Below, one piece after another: positions 28,811-38,668 of a stretch of DNA of 64,000 bases. The first letter of the stretch is position 1. Each line of letters begins with the position of its first letter. The notes below the pieces were generated by a model, which did not search any database, had not been told where the DNA came from, and saw only the letters and a list, made by a program, of their open reading frames with translations. Source of the stretch: Trichormus sp. NMC-1 (GTDB lineage Bacteria > Cyanobacteriota > Cyanobacteriia > Cyanobacteriales > Nostocaceae); the NCBI RefSeq assembly GCF_001858025.1, contig NZ_LZQD01000003.1, positions 371,692-435,691 on the forward strand, written 5' to 3'. A program made the translations under genes and the position numbers.

Positions 28811-30130
28811 TTATGAAAAGGTTAAAGCCTGTCCGCGAATTTGCGTATTTACTTGGCCTTTGTCATAGACAATTTCACCGCCGACAATGGTTGTGACAGG
28901 CCAGCCGGTCAGGTTCCACCCCTCAAAAGGACTCCAACCACACTTGCTTAACAGTTCTTCTCGCTTAACAGGGCGGTAATTGTTTAAATCTACCAGCACT
29001 AAATCAGCATCGTAACCAGGGGTAATTTCTCCCTTATTAGGAATACCATAAGCTACCGCTACAGCCTTAGACATCCAATTGGCAACTTGGGCAACGGTAC
29101 ACCTTCCTGCCATGGCCTCAGTTAACATTAAAGGTAGGGATGTTTCTACTCCTGGCATTCCGGAAGGAGTGTTAGGGTAGGTTTGCGCCTTTTCTTCTAA
29201 GGTATGTGGTGCATGGTCAGTGGCGATAAAATCAATCACCCCATCTTTTAAAGCTTGCCAGAGTATTTCATTATCGTGGAGCGATCGCAATGGTGGATTC
29301 ATCTGCGCGAAAGTCCCAATCTTTTCATAAGCACTCGTATTCAACAACAAATGTTGTGGCGTTACCTCCGCAGTTACCCAACTTGGTTTATCCTGACGCA
29401 ATAACTCGGCTTCTTCTGCCGTTGACATATGCAGAATATGTAATCGACGTTGGTATTTTTTAGAAAGTTTTAAGGCTAATTGCGTTGCTAATAGCGCAGC
29501 CTGATTATCTTGAATTTGAGAATGCACAGCAGGATTATCAATCCCAGCAAATTCTTGACGACGTTGCTTGATTCTCTGTTGATCTTCAGCATGAACAGCA
29601 ATCAAGCGCTTGCCTTGGGCAAAAATCGCCTCTAGTGCCTCCTCTTCGTCCAGCAGCAAGTCACCATGCATCGACCCCATAAAAATTTTAATTCCCGGTG
29701 TCGGCTTTGCCAAAAGCAAATCTGGTAAATTCTCAGCCGTAGCGCCAATAAAAAAGCCATAATTAACCAAGCACTTATTTGAGGCACGTTCTAGTTTGTC
29801 ATCTAAAGCTTGCTGTGTAATGGTCAAAGGTCTTGTATTGGGCATTTCTAAAAAGGAAGTAACACCTCCTTTAGCGCAAGCACAACTAGCAGTAAACAAA
29901 TCTTCCTTGTATTCAAGTCCCGGTTCCCGGAAATGCACCTGCGGATCAATTACCCCTGGCAACAAAGTTAACCCCTGTGCGTCAATCTCTTGGGTAGGTG
30001 TCGTAGGAGCTATTTTTGAAGCTACCTCGACTATTTGCCGCCCCTGGGTCAGCACATCCCCAATCATCAACTCACCATTGGGTAGAATCAAGCGTGCTTG
30101 GCGAATTAGTAAACTTTTTGGAGATGACAT
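28811..30130 (-). CDS. pyrC: Dihydroorotase
   Basis: 439 residues. Third step of pyrimidine synthesis. Amidohydrolase motifs: GVIDPQVHFREPGLEYKED (metal-binding His pair), GGVTSFLEMPNT, IFMGSMHGDLLLDEEEAL, AVHAEDQQ, LHILHMSTAEE, and FIATDHAPHT with the catalytic Asp. Length matches the long bacterial PyrC family. Convergent with tsaE. Confidence 0.94.
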   Translation of the reverse strand: MSSPKSLLIRQARLILPNGELMIGDVLTQGRQIVEVASKIAPTTPTQEIDAQGLTLLPGVIDPQVHFREPGLEYKEDLFTASCACAKGGVTSFLEMPNTRPLTITQQALDDKLERASNKCLVNYGFFIGATAENLPDLLLAKPTPGIKIFMGSMHGDLLLDEEEALEAIFAQGKRLIAVHAEDQQRIKQRRQEFAGIDNPAVHSQIQDNQAALLATQLALKLSKKYQRRLHILHMSTAEEAELLRQDKPSWVTAEVTPQHLLLNTSAYEKIGTFAQMNPPLRSLHDNEILWQALKDGVIDFIATDHAPHTLEEKAQTYPNTPSGMPGVETSLPLMLTEAMAGRCTVAQVANWMSKAVAVAYGIPNKGEITPGYDADLVLVDLNNYRPVKREELLSKCGWSPFEGWNLTGWPVTTIVGGEIVYDKGQVNTQIRGQALTFS

Positions 30131-30372
30131 GGATTTACCAACGTTAAGTAGAGAGCTTTATTGATGATAGATAACTTTCTTTTTAGGGTACACTCATTCG
30201 CCCTCGGAATAGTCAATCTGCACTGCGTGTTAAAAAAAGTTGATTATTGATAAATCTTTTTGTCCCCATGTCATCTTGTCAGGAAAACAAGCTTCTCTAG
30301 TTAAGATTAATAAATAAAGTCTCCCTCGATGAGTTAAGTCATTGCCTGTTACCTTTAAAGTTAAGTAATTTC

Positions 30373-31026
30373 ATGCAAAATCAAGTGTCTGATAACAACT
30401 CTAGCCAACAACCCGATAATTCCTGGATCGTAGAGCTAGGTAAAACTATTATCTTGAGTGTCTTTCTTGCCTTGGGAATTCGTACCTTTGTTGCCGAAGC
30501 ACGTTGGATTCCTTCTGGTTCAATGGAACCAACGCTGCATGGTACACCAAACCAGTGGGAAGCAGACAAGATTATTGTCGATAAAGTGAAGTATAAATTT
30601 ACTAAGCCAGAACGAGGAGATATAGTGGTATTTTCTCCAACTGAGGAACTAAAAAAAGAACAATATCATGATGCCTTCATTAAACGTATCATCGGCTTAC
30701 CTGGAGAAAAAATAGAGATCAGGGATGGCAAAGTCTATATTAACAACAAAGCTCTCCAGGAAAATAATTACCTATCCTCTTCTCAGGCTACAGTTACTGA
30801 TGTTTGCACATCCGGTCAGCAACCGCCTTACTTAGCTACACCCCAAACTATCCCAGCGGATGCCTACTTGGTCTTAGGTGATAACCGTGCTAGTAGTTAT
30901 GATGGACGTTGTTGGGGTCTGGTTCCTCAGAAAAATATTATTGGTCGTGCCATAGTTCGTTTCTGGCCTGTGAATCATATTGGAACTCTGGATAAGTCGC
31001 CCTTATACCCTTCTGCAAATCCTTAA
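30373..31026 (+). CDS. lepB: Signal peptidase I
   Basis: 217 residues. Cleaves signal peptides at the outer face of the membrane. One N-terminal transmembrane segment (TIILSVFLALGIRTFV, about 26-42), catalytic serine in IPSGSMEPTLHG, catalytic lysine in DAFIKRIIGLPGEK, and box E in VLGDNRASSYDGRCWG. A strong hairpin follows the stop. Confidence 0.95.
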   Translation: MQNQVSDNNSSQQPDNSWIVELGKTIILSVFLALGIRTFVAEARWIPSGSMEPTLHGTPNQWEADKIIVDKVKYKFTKPERGDIVVFSPTEELKKEQYHDAFIKRIIGLPGEKIEIRDGKVYINNKALQENNYLSSSQATVTDVCTSGQQPPYLATPQTIPADAYLVLGDNRASSYDGRCWGLVPQKNIIGRAIVRFWPVNHIGTLDKSPLYPSANP

Positions 31027-31039
31027 ATTATAGATACTT

Positions 31040-31064
31040 CCGCCATAGCCTTCTACTATGGCGG
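31040..31064 (+). terminator. Hairpin after lepB
   Basis: CCGCCATAG and CTATGGCGG pair perfectly (9 bp, 7-base loop). A run of T follows about 12 bases later rather than directly, so this may be a weak terminator or a processing hairpin before the MOSC gene. Confidence 0.55.
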
Positions 31065-31082
31065 TGAATGTAGTAATTTTTT

Positions 31083-31868
31083 ATGTCACACTTAGCAAAG
31101 ATTTTACTGTATCCCATTAAGTCATTGGATGGTGCGGAAGTAGAAAAGGCAACAATTATATCTAGTGGCGCACTTCAGTGTGACCGTGAGTTTGCCATTT
31201 TTGACGAACAAAACAGGTTTGTCAATGGCAAGCGCCACCCTAAAATCCATACATTGCGTGCAGAATTTTCTCTAGAAAACAGAGTTGTTCACCTACAAAT
31301 ACCAGGTAGCAATTCACCACAAGTTTTTCATCTTGATGAAGAAAGGAAAAGACTAGAAGCAACTTTCAGCGATTTTTTTGGGTTTGCTGTGACATTGAAG
31401 CAAAACACCAATATGGGTTTTCCCGATGACACAGAGTCACCAGGTGCAACTGTGATTAGTACAGCAACCTTGATAGAAGTAGCTTCTTGGTTTCCTGGTG
31501 TGAGTGTAGATGAAATGCGTCGCCGGATGCGTGCCAATATAGAAATTGATGGTGTACCTGCGTTTTGGGAAGATAGGTTGTTTACTGCTGACGAAGAAAC
31601 AGTTTCTTTTCAAGTGGGAGATGTACTGTTTTTTGGGGTAAACTCTTGTCAACGTTGTGTAGTCCCCACTCGTAATTCTTACTTAGGAGCAGTTTACCCC
31701 AACTTTCAAAAAATATTTGTGCAGAAACGTCAAGCAACTATGCCCTCATGGGTAGCTACATCCCGATTTAATCATTTTTACAGATTGAGTGTGAATACTA
31801 AAGTACCGACATCAGAAGTTGGGAAAACTTTGCAAGTTGGTAATAAAGTTCAAATTTTGCCACAGTAA
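31083..31868 (+). CDS. MOSC-domain protein with N-terminal beta barrel
   Basis: 261 residues. The N-terminal MOSC_N-type barrel (LAKILLYPIKSLDGAEVEKA, CDREFAIFDEQN) is followed by the MOSC domain (MRRRMRANIEIDG, DEETVSFQVGDVLFFG, SCQRCVVPTRN with the conserved cysteine). These proteins transfer sulfur or bind molybdenum-type cofactors; specific substrate unknown. It may relate to the Mo-oxidoreductase nearby, but that is only context. Confidence 0.88.
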   Translation: MSHLAKILLYPIKSLDGAEVEKATIISSGALQCDREFAIFDEQNRFVNGKRHPKIHTLRAEFSLENRVVHLQIPGSNSPQVFHLDEERKRLEATFSDFFGFAVTLKQNTNMGFPDDTESPGATVISTATLIEVASWFPGVSVDEMRRRMRANIEIDGVPAFWEDRLFTADEETVSFQVGDVLFFGVNSCQRCVVPTRNSYLGAVYPNFQKIFVQKRQATMPSWVATSRFNHFYRLSVNTKVPTSEVGKTLQVGNKVQILPQ

Positions 31869-31945
31869 TATAGAATTAAACTAATTATTTAATCTGTGGC
31901 AATTGTGCTTAAAATTTTATTCTATACAACTGCATCTTAATTGGT

Positions 31946-32347
31946 TTACTGCAATTTTATTGCGGCACGTTGGAGAGGTAAAACTTCCTCCAAACTTAAT
32001 TCATGGTCAGTAGTGAGATGACTACTACAGCAAATCGTACTAAAGAAAACTGTCTGGCCAACAACTTGTGAAAAATGCTTTTCTAGTAATAAGCGAGAAG
32101 TGATATCACCCAATAACTCACCCAAATCTTTTGTTAATTGGTCTTGATCATCGCGGTGAACCATTCTAAACTTAAAATTGGTTTTCCCAACTAAGGCTTT
32201 GACTGCGGAATCAAAATCGTGTGCTTTACCTTGCACATAAGCAAAAGCTTGTGCTTCTAAAAATTGCCAAGCTTCTGGAAAAATCTCCCTAATTTTTTCT
32301 AGATGATTTTCCGTTTGATAAACTAAAGTAGCGGTTTTACAATCCAT
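31946..32347 (-). CDS. Unknown soluble protein
   Basis: 133 residues, mostly alpha-helical in character (HLEKIREIFPEAWQFLEAQAF, DLGELLGDITSRLLLEKHF), with two adjacent cysteines followed by histidines (TICCSSHLTTDHE) that could bind metal. Not recognised. No signal peptide. Convergent with the MOSC gene. Confidence 0.7.
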   Translation of the reverse strand: MDCKTATLVYQTENHLEKIREIFPEAWQFLEAQAFAYVQGKAHDFDSAVKALVGKTNFKFRMVHRDDQDQLTKDLGELLGDITSRLLLEKHFSQVVGQTVFFSTICCSSHLTTDHELSLEEVLPLQRAAIKLQ

Positions 32348-32668
32348 ATATTTATTAGTTGATTAATTAATTTATTTGGTTGTTGAATAAATCTAATGTT
32401 TTCTGTAATCTCAACAGAAACAGCGCGAATTTTTGCTGAATCCCTTAGATAAGTAGGTTAACAGAAAAATTTAAAGGTATGTGAAGAAAAGTAAAATCGC
32501 CCAAAGCTCTCTTCCTGTTCCCTGTTCCCTTGCCCCAACGACAATTTTTAACGCCCACCTACTTATTATCAGGACAAAGTAACAAAAAAACTGTTGCCTA
32601 CAATACAAAATAGCTAAAAGTCCGGGGAAATAGAAAAAATAAGGTAACATTGAACCCACATTAATTTT
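32348..32668. other. Intergenic region with a dispersed 30-bp repeat
   Basis: No gene seen. At about 32540-32572 lies the reverse complement of the 30-bp sequence at 36291-36320 (AACGACAATTTTTAACGCCC, ACCTACTTAT), plus TTCCCTG heptamers. The gatD-like promoter should be near the right end. Confidence 0.6.
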
Positions 32669-33463
32669 ATGAATTCTGCACAGATGGAAATTATTATTGG
32701 TTGGCTATATCCCCAATTAATGAGTACCTATGGCGATCGCGGAAATGTGATCACTATAGAACGCCGCGCCCAATGGCGGGGATACAACGTCACTGTTTTA
32801 CCCCTAGACCAAAACTCAACCGCAGAAGATATAAAATCAGTAGATGTGATCGTCGGTGGCGGCGCACAAGACCGTCAGCAAGAAATCGTCATGCGCGACT
32901 TACAAGGGGCAAAAGCTGATGCCATGCGCGAAAAAATCGAAAATGGCACACCAGGAGTCTTTACCTGTGGTTCTCCCCAACTTCTAGGACATTATTACGA
33001 ACCAGCGTTTGGACAGAGAATTGAAGGTTTAGGAATATTAGATTTAGTTTCTATTCATCCTGGAGAAAATAGCAAACGTTGCATTGGTAACTTAGTCATA
33101 GAAGTTACAGCCTCACGTCTGGCACAAGAACTGGAAGCAATGACTGGAACCAAACCCTATTTGGTCGGTTTTGAAAATCACGGTGGACGCACCAAACTAG
33201 GGAAAGTGGAAGCCTTGGGGCGCGTAGTCTACGGTTTGGGTAATAATGGTGAAGATGGAACAGAGGGCGCATTTTATCAAAATGCCATTGCTACCTATTC
33301 CCACGGGCCTTTGTTGCCCAAGAATCCCTTTGTTGCCGACTGGTTAATTCAAACAGCCCTGCGGTTAAAGTATCAACAAGAAATTCAACTTACACCTTTA
33401 GATGATACCTTGGCAATGCAAGGACGGTCAGCTATGTTTAAGCGGTTAAAGGTGAATTGTTAA
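32669..33463 (+). CDS. gatD: GatD-like type 1 glutamine amidotransferase
   Basis: 264 residues of the CobB/CobQ-like amidotransferase family. Nucleophile Cys in GVFTCGSPQLLGHYY near residue 100, GFENHGGRTKLG near 168, and the catalytic His in YSHGPLLPKNP near 210. GatD supplies ammonia to MurT for amidation of lipid II; the partner murT is not in the window, so assignment to that pathway rests on sequence resemblance alone. The ATG at 32669 is used; one at 32684 is possible. Confidence 0.75.
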   Translation: MNSAQMEIIIGWLYPQLMSTYGDRGNVITIERRAQWRGYNVTVLPLDQNSTAEDIKSVDVIVGGGAQDRQQEIVMRDLQGAKADAMREKIENGTPGVFTCGSPQLLGHYYEPAFGQRIEGLGILDLVSIHPGENSKRCIGNLVIEVTASRLAQELEAMTGTKPYLVGFENHGGRTKLGKVEALGRVVYGLGNNGEDGTEGAFYQNAIATYSHGPLLPKNPFVADWLIQTALRLKYQQEIQLTPLDDTLAMQGRSAMFKRLKVNC

Positions 33464-33582
33464 ATGCTTGTTGCAGTGCTTCCAAATTTGGAGTGTGATA
33501 AGATCGCGCCTGTAGAATTCAGATCAGCGTGTCAAATACTTACGGCTCAAAGAATTCTCGCTCTGTCAAAAGAATAAAAATT

Positions 33583-34506
33583 ATGGCATCTAACAACCCT
33601 GAACCTAATGAGCCTACTCTTCCTGACCCTCAACTTCAAGCCCCATCTGACCAGGAACCAGTCAACCTTGATACCGACGAGCAACAGCAAGATATTGAAG
33701 ATTCGGGAGCGATATTTCAAGCTATTGGGGTAATTGTTGGGGAGGTCAACTTAAATGCTGATGGCAAAAACACAATTACCATCGGTCGCTCCGAATACCA
33801 ACTTTTCTATATTCCCCAAAAACGGAGAGTATTTGATGCTCTGACCAAAGAAATAGAAAATACTGGCAACCATACTTACAGATTGGTTGTTTACCCTAAG
33901 GTAATTCATTTCCCCAAAAAGGAGCAACCCCACAGCATCGCTTTTCAACTAGTTGGCTTTGATACAGGTAAAGAAGAACACACAATTTCTGGAGAGTTGG
34001 AAGACCTAGAATTCAAATTCTCAGGACTATGGCAGTTTATTCCTGTCTGTCCTACTCCTTGTATCTCTGTTTTCCGTAACTTTACTCGTGAAAGGCTGGA
34101 ATATATCAAACAGGCAGAACCAGCCAAAAAGGTGAGATTTATGAAGTCCAGCCATCTGCCTTTGTTGTGGAAAGATTCACCAGTCCGACCCTTTAGATTT
34201 AATCCTAAAGCAGATAAAAATCAAGACCAAGGACGACCAGTTTTTGTCTCCCTGAAGGCCAAATTTTTACCCCAACGGAATGTCTTTGGTTTTGTGGCGC
34301 TATTAGCTTTACCCCAAGAAACTGCACCAAAATTTCTTAAAGCGTCTAAAAAGGATAAAGCTACAGCATTACAAGCATCCAGAAAGGATAAACCTACAGT
34401 AATGCCAGTATCCAAAAAGGATAATCGAGAGGAGCGTAGCAATCCTCCACAAAAACCAGTTCTGAAAAAAACTTCCCCAGCCGTTGAAGGAGAAATAGAC
34501 AAATAA
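33583..34506 (+). CDS. Unknown protein with a lysine-rich repeat tail
   Basis: 307 residues from the ATG at 33583; a GTG at 33529 would add 18. The first 50 residues are proline- and acid-rich (PNEPTLPDPQLQAPSDQEP). A compact central region (about 55-240: GVIVGEVNLNADGKNTITIG, YRLVVYPKVIHFPKK) looks beta-rich. The tail has repeated KASKKDKAT, QASRKDKPT, PVSKKDN units. Not recognised. 685 bp of the gene are duplicated at 36322-37006. Confidence 0.75.
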   Translation: MASNNPEPNEPTLPDPQLQAPSDQEPVNLDTDEQQQDIEDSGAIFQAIGVIVGEVNLNADGKNTITIGRSEYQLFYIPQKRRVFDALTKEIENTGNHTYRLVVYPKVIHFPKKEQPHSIAFQLVGFDTGKEEHTISGELEDLEFKFSGLWQFIPVCPTPCISVFRNFTRERLEYIKQAEPAKKVRFMKSSHLPLLWKDSPVRPFRFNPKADKNQDQGRPVFVSLKAKFLPQRNVFGFVALLALPQETAPKFLKASKKDKATALQASRKDKPTVMPVSKKDNREERSNPPQKPVLKKTSPAVEGEIDK

Positions 34507-34648
34507 CCGGAGCGTTTTAGGTAAATTAAACCTGATTGTGTTCAGAGAATGTTTTAAAAGTCTCTTTTCGTTTAGCAACATCGTAGGTTGGGTTAAGCGA
34601 TCGCGCTACCCAACAACAGTTTTGATCATATTGCTCATATTCAGACAG

Positions 34649-35317
34649 TTAACGACTCTGATTCTGGTTTTGCAACAAAGGACGCACAACTAAATACCCA
34701 GCACCAAAACCCATCACCATAATTAAAACAATAGTCATCACTAACCACCAGCCACTCAGTCCTTTTAACTGTGATTCTGGATTAGTATAATAGCGTACTT
34801 CCTGCTCTTCTATAAATACTGCTTCTGATCCTGGGAAATTCATATCCATCATCGGTACAGAGAAAACCTCACGCTGGATTTTTTTAGCTGGACGAGAAAC
34901 TGGCTGACGTGGAGGTGCGGCTGTTGGGGGCTTAGGTGCAGATTTTGCCTCTGTATTAGTACGGTTTACTGATTGAGAATTGGGTGTAGATTTTACTTCT
35001 GTCTTCTGGGGCGCTGGTTGAGAATTGGGTGCGGATTTTACTTCTGTATTAATACGGTTTACTGGTTGAGAAGCAGCTGTAGCAGAAGATGCCACCAACT
35101 TTTGCAGTTCTAAACAAGACTGAACGACTTTATGAATTTCTTGACGCAAGATTTGATTTTCTTGGGCTAATTTCTGATTATTAATGGTGACTACATCTAA
35201 TTTGCCCTGTACTGTTTGTAACTCTGTTGCTAATTCCCTATACACATAAAGGGGTACAGAGGAAGAGTAGCTGGGAGTAGGTGGTTGACTGTGAACATGA
35301 CCTGTAGTTGTTCGCAT
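34649..35317 (-). CDS. Unknown coiled-coil protein with a C-terminal membrane anchor
   Basis: 222 residues: a coiled coil at about 27-75 (ELATELQTVQGKLDVV, NQKLAQENQILRQEIHKVV), a low-complexity linker with near repeats (EVKSAPNSQPAPQKT, EVKSTPNSQSVNRTNT, EAKSAPKPPT), then one transmembrane segment near residues 188-210 (WLVMTIVLIMVMGFGAGYLV). Probably a tail-anchored cytoplasmic protein. Family not recognised. Confidence 0.72.
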   Translation of the reverse strand: MRTTTGHVHSQPPTPSYSSSVPLYVYRELATELQTVQGKLDVVTINNQKLAQENQILRQEIHKVVQSCLELQKLVASSATAASQPVNRINTEVKSAPNSQPAPQKTEVKSTPNSQSVNRTNTEAKSAPKPPTAAPPRQPVSRPAKKIQREVFSVPMMDMNFPGSEAVFIEEQEVRYYTNPESQLKGLSGWWLVMTIVLIMVMGFGAGYLVVRPLLQNQNQSR

Positions 35318-35434
35318 CTCAATATTAGTATCAAAATAAGGTCTTTAGATTAACAAAATATACTATCAGAGTAAAGTTATCCCGGAGACTATACCCAAGA
35401 ATAAGTTGTTACACATCCAATCTGCTTTCTTGTA

Positions 35435-36262
35435 CTAGATACCATGAATTTGCAACAACGGGAAAAAGTGTCCTACAGGCCCCTGTCCTTTGCCAATATT
35501 TAGGGAGTAAGTGAGTGCGGTTGTCACATACTCTTTCGCTTGTTGCACTGCTGTCCACAAATCTTTGCCTAAAGCTAAATTAGCAGCGATCGCAGCTGAT
35601 AGAGTACAACCTGTACCATGAGTGTTTTTTGTCTCTACTAGTTTGGTTGTTAAAGTTTCCCACCTTTCCCCATCAAACCACACATCTACCCCCCGCAAAT
35701 TTCCAGACATTCCTCCACCTTTGACTAAAACAGCCTTAACTCCTAATTCCCTGTGCATAATTTCCGCTGCTGTTTGCATATCTTCTAAAGAAGCAATTTC
35801 TAACCCACTTAAAATCTGCGCTTCATAGCGATTGGGTGTAATAATAGCTGCTTGGGGAACCAGAGTATTCCGCAGGGTTTGCACCGCATCATCATCAATT
35901 AATTGCGCTCCTGTTCGTGATACCATCACAGGATCAACTACTAAATTATTAATTTTATAAGCTGTTATTTGCTGGGATACTGCCAAGATAATTTTTTGGT
36001 TGAGTAACATTCCCGTTTTTGCAGATTGCACACCAATATCCTCTAGAACAGCCTGAATTTGAGCTACAACAGCCTCCGCCGCCATAGCATCGACACGTGT
36101 AACTCCTAAAGTATTTTGGGCTGTAATGCAGGTAATAGCACTTGTACCGTGAACGCAGTGAAAAGCAAATGTACGTAAATCGGTTTGAATTCCTGCACCC
36201 CCACCACTATCAGAACCGGCAATAGTTAAAGCAACAGGGGTGAAAGTTGTATTTGTTATCAT
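35435..36262 (-). CDS. thiD: Hydroxymethylpyrimidine/phosphomethylpyrimidine kinase
   Basis: 275 residues. Thiamine synthesis; two phosphorylations of HMP. Motifs: TIAGSDSGGGAGIQTDLRTF, VVDPVMVSRTGAQL, ITPNRYEAQILSG, VLVKGGG, and the anion hole NTHGTGCTLSAAIAANLA. Length typical. No TPP riboswitch signature was seen in the short upstream region, which is altered by chimeric patch 2. Confidence 0.95.
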   Translation of the reverse strand: MITNTTFTPVALTIAGSDSGGGAGIQTDLRTFAFHCVHGTSAITCITAQNTLGVTRVDAMAAEAVVAQIQAVLEDIGVQSAKTGMLLNQKIILAVSQQITAYKINNLVVDPVMVSRTGAQLIDDDAVQTLRNTLVPQAAIITPNRYEAQILSGLEIASLEDMQTAAEIMHRELGVKAVLVKGGGMSGNLRGVDVWFDGERWETLTTKLVETKNTHGTGCTLSAAIAANLALGKDLWTAVQQAKEYVTTALTYSLNIGKGQGPVGHFFPLLQIHGI

Positions 36263-36321
36263 TATGATAGAGTCTAACTATTTAAAATAGATAAGTAGGT
36301 TGGCGTTAAAAATTGTCGTTA

Positions 36322-37006
36322 TCGCTCTGTCAAAAGAATAAAAATTATGGCATCTAACAACCCTGAACCTAATGAGCCTACTCTTCCTGACCCTCAACTT
36401 CAAGCCCCATCTGACCAGGAACCAGTCAACCTTGATACCGACGAGCAACAGCAAGATATTGAAGATTCGGGAGCGATATTTCAAGCTATTGGGGTAATTG
36501 TTGGGGAGGTCAACTTAAATGCTGATGGCAAAAACACAATTACCATCGGTCGCTCCGAATACCAACTTTTCTATATTCCCCAAAAACGGAGAGTATTTGA
36601 TGCTCTGACCAAAGAAATAGAAAATACTGGCAACCATACTTACAGATTGGTTGTTTACCCTAAGGTAATTCATTTCCCCAAAAAGGAGCAACCCCACAGC
36701 ATCGCTTTTCAACTAGTTGGCTTTGATACAGGTAAAGAAGAACACACAATTTCTGGAGAGTTGGAAGACCTAGAATTCAAATTCTCAGGACTATGGCAGT
36801 TTATTCCTGTCTGTCCTACTCCTTGTATCTCTGTTTTCCGTAACTTTACTCGTGAAAGGCTGGAATATATCAAACAGGCAGAACCAGCCAAAAAGGTGAG
36901 ATTTATGAAGTCCAGCCATCTGCCTTTGTTGTGGAAAGATTCACCAGTCCGACCCTTTAGATTTAATCCTAAAGCAGATAAAAATCAAGACCAAGGACGA
37001 CCAGTT
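36322..37006 (+). pseudogene. Patch 2: 685-bp copy of the 33583-34506 gene
   Basis: 36322-37006 repeats 33558-34242 with no differences that I can see. It carries the same ATG and the first 220 codons, then runs seven codons into unrelated DNA and stops at 37027. The tail with lysine repeats is missing. The left border lies 1 bp after a 30-bp dispersed repeat (36291-36320). Could be translated as a truncated protein if expressed; more likely a remnant or assembly artefact. Confidence 0.88.
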
Positions 37007-37189
37007 CTTCATGATGGCTACTTATAGGAATCATAAATTATATTTGATAGCTTGCGTGGCGTAGCCATAAAATTTTAAGTAGTGTAGGTAGGGCTATGCC
37101 TTACAGAACCAGGATATCGTGGGCAATGCCCATCCTACGTAAAATTTCAAAAATCAAATATTAGTCCTATATATATACTTTACTGTTTT

Positions 37190-38668
37190 ATGTCCAATCA
37201 ATCTCCAGATGAGGAAATTACATTTTTACGTCAACGGAATGCTGAACTTGAAAAAGTATTAGAAGATTATCATAAATTACAACAAGAGTTAGAAGAATGT
37301 AAACAAGCAAAGACAGTATTAGAGCAAGATTTACAAAAGACGGAAGAGCAATCTTTCCTCTTTAGAATGATTATTGAAAAATCCGTTGATTGGATATTTG
37401 TCAAAGATCAAAACTATCGTTATCTTCTCGTGAATTATACCGTAGCTAATTCAATTGGTAAAACTATTGAGGAAATTATTGGTAAAGATGATTTAGAATT
37501 AGGTACTTCCGAAGAAATAGTATTTGGTAATGCCGATAAAAAAATTCGTGGATTTCGCACAGATGATCAACTGGTTTTATCAGGTGAAACCATCCATAAT
37601 CCTTATGATCCTGCACCTGGTTGTGATGGTAAATTATATATTTTAGATACAAGGAAAATTCCTTTATGTAATAGTAAAGGAGAAATTTTTGCTATGCTGG
37701 GTGTAAGTCGTGATGTGACTGATCGTCATCGAGCCGAGGAAGAATTACGAGAATCAGAAACTCAACTTAGACAGCGGACATTAGAATTAGAAGAAACTTT
37801 AAAAAAACTACAACGCACCCAATCTCAACTAATTCAAAGTGAAAAAATGTCTTCTTTAGGTCAATTAGTAGCAGGAATTGCTCATGAAATAAATAATCCT
37901 TTGAACTTTATTTCTGGCAATATTAGTTATGCTAATAAACATATTCAAGATTTATTGAATTTATTAAAACTGTATCAAATTAATTATCCGCATCCAGTTA
38001 ATGAAATTCATGAACAAGCCGAAGTTATTGAACTAAACTTTTTACAGAAAGACTTACCAAAACTCATCTCTTCTATCAGAATTGGTACAGAACGTATTCA
38101 GAAAATAGTTGATTCTTTGCGGACATTTTCTCATCTTGATCAATCTGAGTTAAAACCTACTAATATTCATCATGGTATTAATAGCGCGTTGATGCTTTTG
38201 GAACATCGACTCCATACTCAACCGCATATTTCCAGAATTACAGTTATTAAAGAATATGGAAATTTGCCATTAATTGAGTGTTTTCCAGGACAACTCAATC
38301 AAGTATTTATGAATATTTTAATTAATGCTATAGATGCTTTGGAGGGAATCGGAATTCACAATGATAAATTACCCATTTCCAAACCCAAAATTCACATTTC
38401 TACTCAGGTATGTAATTCTGAATATATCACTATCCGCATCGCTGATAATGGGTTAGGAATGTCAGCAGAAATTCAACAAAGAGTTTTTGATCCTTTCTAC
38501 AGTACAAAACCGGTGGGTAAAGGTACAGGATTAGGTTTATATATCAGTTATCAAATTATTAATGAACAACACAACGGTTCGTTAAAGTGTATTTCTTCTC
38601 CTGGTAAAGGAGCAGAGTTTGTGATTGAAATTCCCATTCGGCAAACCCAGTCTAAATCGTCACTTTAA
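37190..38668 (+). CDS. PAS-domain sensor histidine kinase
   Basis: 492 residues: N-terminal coiled coil (about 8-55), a PAS domain (about 62-180: IEKSVDWIFVKDQNYRYLLVN, MLGVSRDVTDRH), a second coiled coil, then HisKA-type H box GQLVAGIAHEINNPLNF (His near 235) and a HATPase domain with N box (NILINAIDAL), G1 (IADNGLGM) and G2 (GKGTGLGLYIS). No membrane segment, so cytosolic. It converges with and overlaps the next kinase gene by 9 bp on opposite strands. Its partner is unknown. Confidence 0.9.
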   Translation: MSNQSPDEEITFLRQRNAELEKVLEDYHKLQQELEECKQAKTVLEQDLQKTEEQSFLFRMIIEKSVDWIFVKDQNYRYLLVNYTVANSIGKTIEEIIGKDDLELGTSEEIVFGNADKKIRGFRTDDQLVLSGETIHNPYDPAPGCDGKLYILDTRKIPLCNSKGEIFAMLGVSRDVTDRHRAEEELRESETQLRQRTLELEETLKKLQRTQSQLIQSEKMSSLGQLVAGIAHEINNPLNFISGNISYANKHIQDLLNLLKLYQINYPHPVNEIHEQAEVIELNFLQKDLPKLISSIRIGTERIQKIVDSLRTFSHLDQSELKPTNIHHGINSALMLLEHRLHTQPHISRITVIKEYGNLPLIECFPGQLNQVFMNILINAIDALEGIGIHNDKLPISKPKIHISTQVCNSEYITIRIADNGLGMSAEIQQRVFDPFYSTKPVGKGTGLGLYISYQIINEQHNGSLKCISSPGKGAEFVIEIPIRQTQSKSSL

